Shown: piece by piece, positions 62,646 to 64,000 of the stretch | Position numbering within the stretch: position 1 is the stretch's first letter | How the letters are laid out: every line of letters begins with the position of its first letter | Source: CAVSCR01 sp963726575 | GTDB lineage: Bacteria; Actinomycetota; Actinomycetes; JAHEKZ01 | Length of the DNA stretch: 64,000 nucleotides | Direction of reading: 5' to 3' | Assembly: GCA_963726575.1 (NCBI GenBank) | Contig: CAVSCR010000005.1 | Location: 124,001 to 188,000, forward strand | Position numbers and translations under genes: made by a program | The notes under the pieces: model-generated | The model's input: only the letters and a program-made list of their open reading frames with translations | What the model was told of the DNA's origin: nothing | The model's database searches: none

Positions 62646-63161
62646 GTGCGCGTCCTGGGCGTCGACCCTGGGCTGACCCGATGCGGGGTCGGCGTCATCG
62701 AGGGCTCCGTGGGGCGTCGGCTCACGCTGGTGCACCACGACGTGGTCCGCTCCGACCCGGCCGAGGACGTGGCCCAGCGACTGCTGTGCCTGGAACGGGC
62801 GCTGGACGCGGCGCTGGATCTGTGGCAGCCCGACGCGGTGGCGGTGGAGCGGGTGTTCAGCCAGCACAACGTCCGGACGGTGATGGGCACGGCGCAGGCG
62901 TCCGGCGTCGCCCTGCTCGTGGCGGCTCGACGTGGTCTGCCGGTCGCCCTGCACACCCCCAGCGAGGTGAAGGCGGCGGTCACCGGCTCCGGGCGGGCTG
63001 ACAAGGCGCAGGTCACCGCGATGGTGACCCGCGTGCTGCGGCTGAGCGAGCCGCCGCGTCCGGCAGACGCTGCCGACGCGTTGGCGCTGGCGATCTGCCA
63101 CCTGTGGCGCGGCTCGGCCCAGAACCGCTACGCCCAGGCCGCGGCGGCGGTGGCCCGGTGA
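62646..63161 (+). CDS. ruvC: Holliday junction endonuclease
   Basis: 171 residues from GTG 62646 (GGGAGG upstream). Acidic active site: Asp in VLGVDPGLTRCG, Glu in AVAVERVFSQHN, and two Asp in RPADAADALALAICH. It cuts Holliday junctions symmetrically. An SOS box sits in its promoter. Stop overlaps the ruvA start. Confidence 0.95.
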   Translation: MRVLGVDPGLTRCGVGVIEGSVGRRLTLVHHDVVRSDPAEDVAQRLLCLERALDAALDLWQPDAVAVERVFSQHNVRTVMGTAQASGVALLVAARRGLPVALHTPSEVKAAVTGSGRADKAQVTAMVTRVLRLSEPPRPADAADALALAICHLWRGSAQNRYAQAAAAVAR

Positions 63162-63775
63162 TCGCCTCAGTGCGCGGTGCCGTGGCGTCGCTGGCGCCCG
63201 ACGGCGCCGTGGTCGAGATCGGCGGTGTCGGCCTTCAAGTGCAGTGCACGCCGGGCACGCTGGCCGGACTGCGCGTGGGGGACACGGCCGCGCTCGCCAC
63301 GTCGCTCGTGGTCCGCGAGGACTCGCTCACCCTGTACGGCTTCGCCACCGACGACGAGCGCGCCGTCTTCGAGCTCCTGCAGACGGCCTCCGGGGTCGGG
63401 CCGCGTCTGGCGCAGGCGATGCTCGCGGTTCACCCACCGGAGTCGTTGCGGCGCATCGTGGCCAGCGAGGACCTCGCGGCGCTGTGCCAGGTGCCGGGCA
63501 TCGGACGCAAGGGAGCCCAGCGGATCGTGCTGGAGCTGCGGGACCGGCTCGGGCCGGCCGGCACTGGCGCATCGATCAGCGTCACCCGGGGCTCGATCAC
63601 CGTCACCAGCGGCTGGCAGCCGCAGGTCCACTCCGCCCTCCTGGGTCTGGGGTGGTCCACCCGCGAGGCTGACGAAGCAGTGCTGGCGGTCGCTCCGAGC
63701 GCCGCGGATACCACCGGCGACCCGGACGTGTCGGCGCTCCTGCGCGCGGCGCTGCAGACCCTGAGCCGGGGCTGA
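63158..63775 (+). CDS. ruvA: Holliday junction DNA-binding subunit
   Basis: 205 residues. Two helix-hairpin-helix motifs, TASGVGPRLAQAML and QVPGIGRKGAQRIV, follow an N-terminal OB fold (LVVREDSLTLYGFATDDER); the C-terminal domain III binds RuvB. It targets the RuvB motor to junctions. 4-nt overlap with ruvC. Confidence 0.95.
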   Translation: MIASVRGAVASLAPDGAVVEIGGVGLQVQCTPGTLAGLRVGDTAALATSLVVREDSLTLYGFATDDERAVFELLQTASGVGPRLAQAMLAVHPPESLRRIVASEDLAALCQVPGIGRKGAQRIVLELRDRLGPAGTGASISVTRGSITVTSGWQPQVHSALLGLGWSTREADEAVLAVAPSAADTTGDPDVSALLRAALQTLSRG

Positions 63776-63779
63776 CCAC

Positions 63780-64000
63780 GTGAACGCCCCACGCACACAG
63801 GACGAGGCGGGCATCAGCCTGGTGGGGCTCGACGCCGACGCCGAGGATCGCGCCGTCGATGCGACGTTGCGCCCGCGCACCCTCGGGGAGTTCATCGGCC
63901 AGCACCGGGTGCGCGAACAGCTGTCGCTGGTCCTCGAGGCGGCCACCGCCCGCGGCCGGGCGCCAGACCACCTGCTGCTGTCCGGCCCACCAGGGTTGGG
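63780..64000 (+). CDS. ruvB: Holliday junction branch-migration ATPase, N-terminal part (3' end outside window)
   Basis: 74 codons visible from GTG 63780, 4 bp after the ruvA stop. DATLRPRTLGEFIGQHRVRE and DHLLLSGPPGLG (start of Walker A) identify RuvB. The gene runs off the window. Confidence 0.95.
   Translation, partial: MNAPRTQDEAGISLVGLDADAEDRAVDATLRPRTLGEFIGQHRVREQLSLVLEAATARGRAPDHLLLSGPPGL

Noticed and set aside
1..64000. CRISPR arrays, rRNA genes, intact insertion sequences, prophage structural genes, biosynthetic megasynthases
   Set aside because: Looked for on both strands; no regularly spaced repeats, no rRNA sequence, no complete transposase and no phage or NRPS/PKS gene was seen.

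Overview
The window is 64 kb of GC-rich, tightly packed chromosome from an actinomycete. The evidence is a high GC third position, frequent GTG starts, many 4-nt GTGA/ATGA gene overlaps, a thrS-HIT-pgsA-acyltransferase-pimA block for phosphatidylinositol mannosides as in Mycobacterium, and a pdxS-pdxT-yebC-ruvCAB block in the order seen in Streptomyces. I cannot name the genus from sequence alone.

Layout. 1-8.3 kb: secreted beta-propeller/Kelch proteins, an iron-box-linked MFS/ZIP transporter pair and a PepSY protein. 8.3-9.7 kb: a gene-poor stretch with two copies of a ~220-bp hairpin-rich repeat and a frameshifted small gene. 9.7-10.8 kb: tRNA-Val(GAC), a small membrane protein, tRNA-Cys and tRNA-Gly on the minus strand. 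10.9-18.4 kb: histidine utilisation genes hutH, hutU and hutI, with pabB-pabC and an FMN-dependent 2-hydroxyacid oxidase embedded. 18.5-31.8 kb: a catabolic island of a fused E1 alpha/beta thiamine enzyme, VOC protein, GntR regulator, aldehyde dehydrogenase, creatinase-like M24 protein, LacI regulator, complete Liv-type ABC importer and a hydroxyisobutyrate-dehydrogenase-type enzyme. 31.9-35.8 kb: tRNA-Val(CAC), pieces of a serine recombinase, a cyclase and possibly an HsdR-like protein, then a frameshifted cyclase/ATPase/TPR gene. 35.9-46.2 kb: mixed housekeeping and hypothetical genes, including TetR and VOC relics lying head to head. 46.2-50.9 kb: two divergent secreted propeller proteins. 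50.9-64 kb: conserved core (thrS, HIT, EF-G-like, PIM synthesis, DUF3048, pyridoxal phosphate synthase, yebC, ruvCAB).

The most informative region is the 18.5-31.8 kb island. It has two regulators with visible operators. Two TTGGATCCAA-type sites lie 63 bp apart in the E1/VOC divergent promoter region, which fits the GntR protein encoded just downstream. Three CGCAATCG(T/G)TTGCG-type sites fit the LacI protein. Two of these sit at the same distance downstream of TTGACA-N17 promoters, one for the M24-aldehyde dehydrogenase operon and one for the ABC importer. Importer, amide/amidine-type hydrolase, semialdehyde-type dehydrogenase, NAD-dependent hydroxyacid dehydrogenase and oxo-acid dehydrogenase E1 look like uptake and stepwise oxidation of one small molecule whose identity I cannot read from the sequence. 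An oddity is that the LacI reading frame has no stop codon and runs in frame into the M24 gene, across that gene's own promoter and operator.

Several genes carry single-base frame breaks (9.55, 32.95 and 58.59 kb). These may be true decay or sequence errors.
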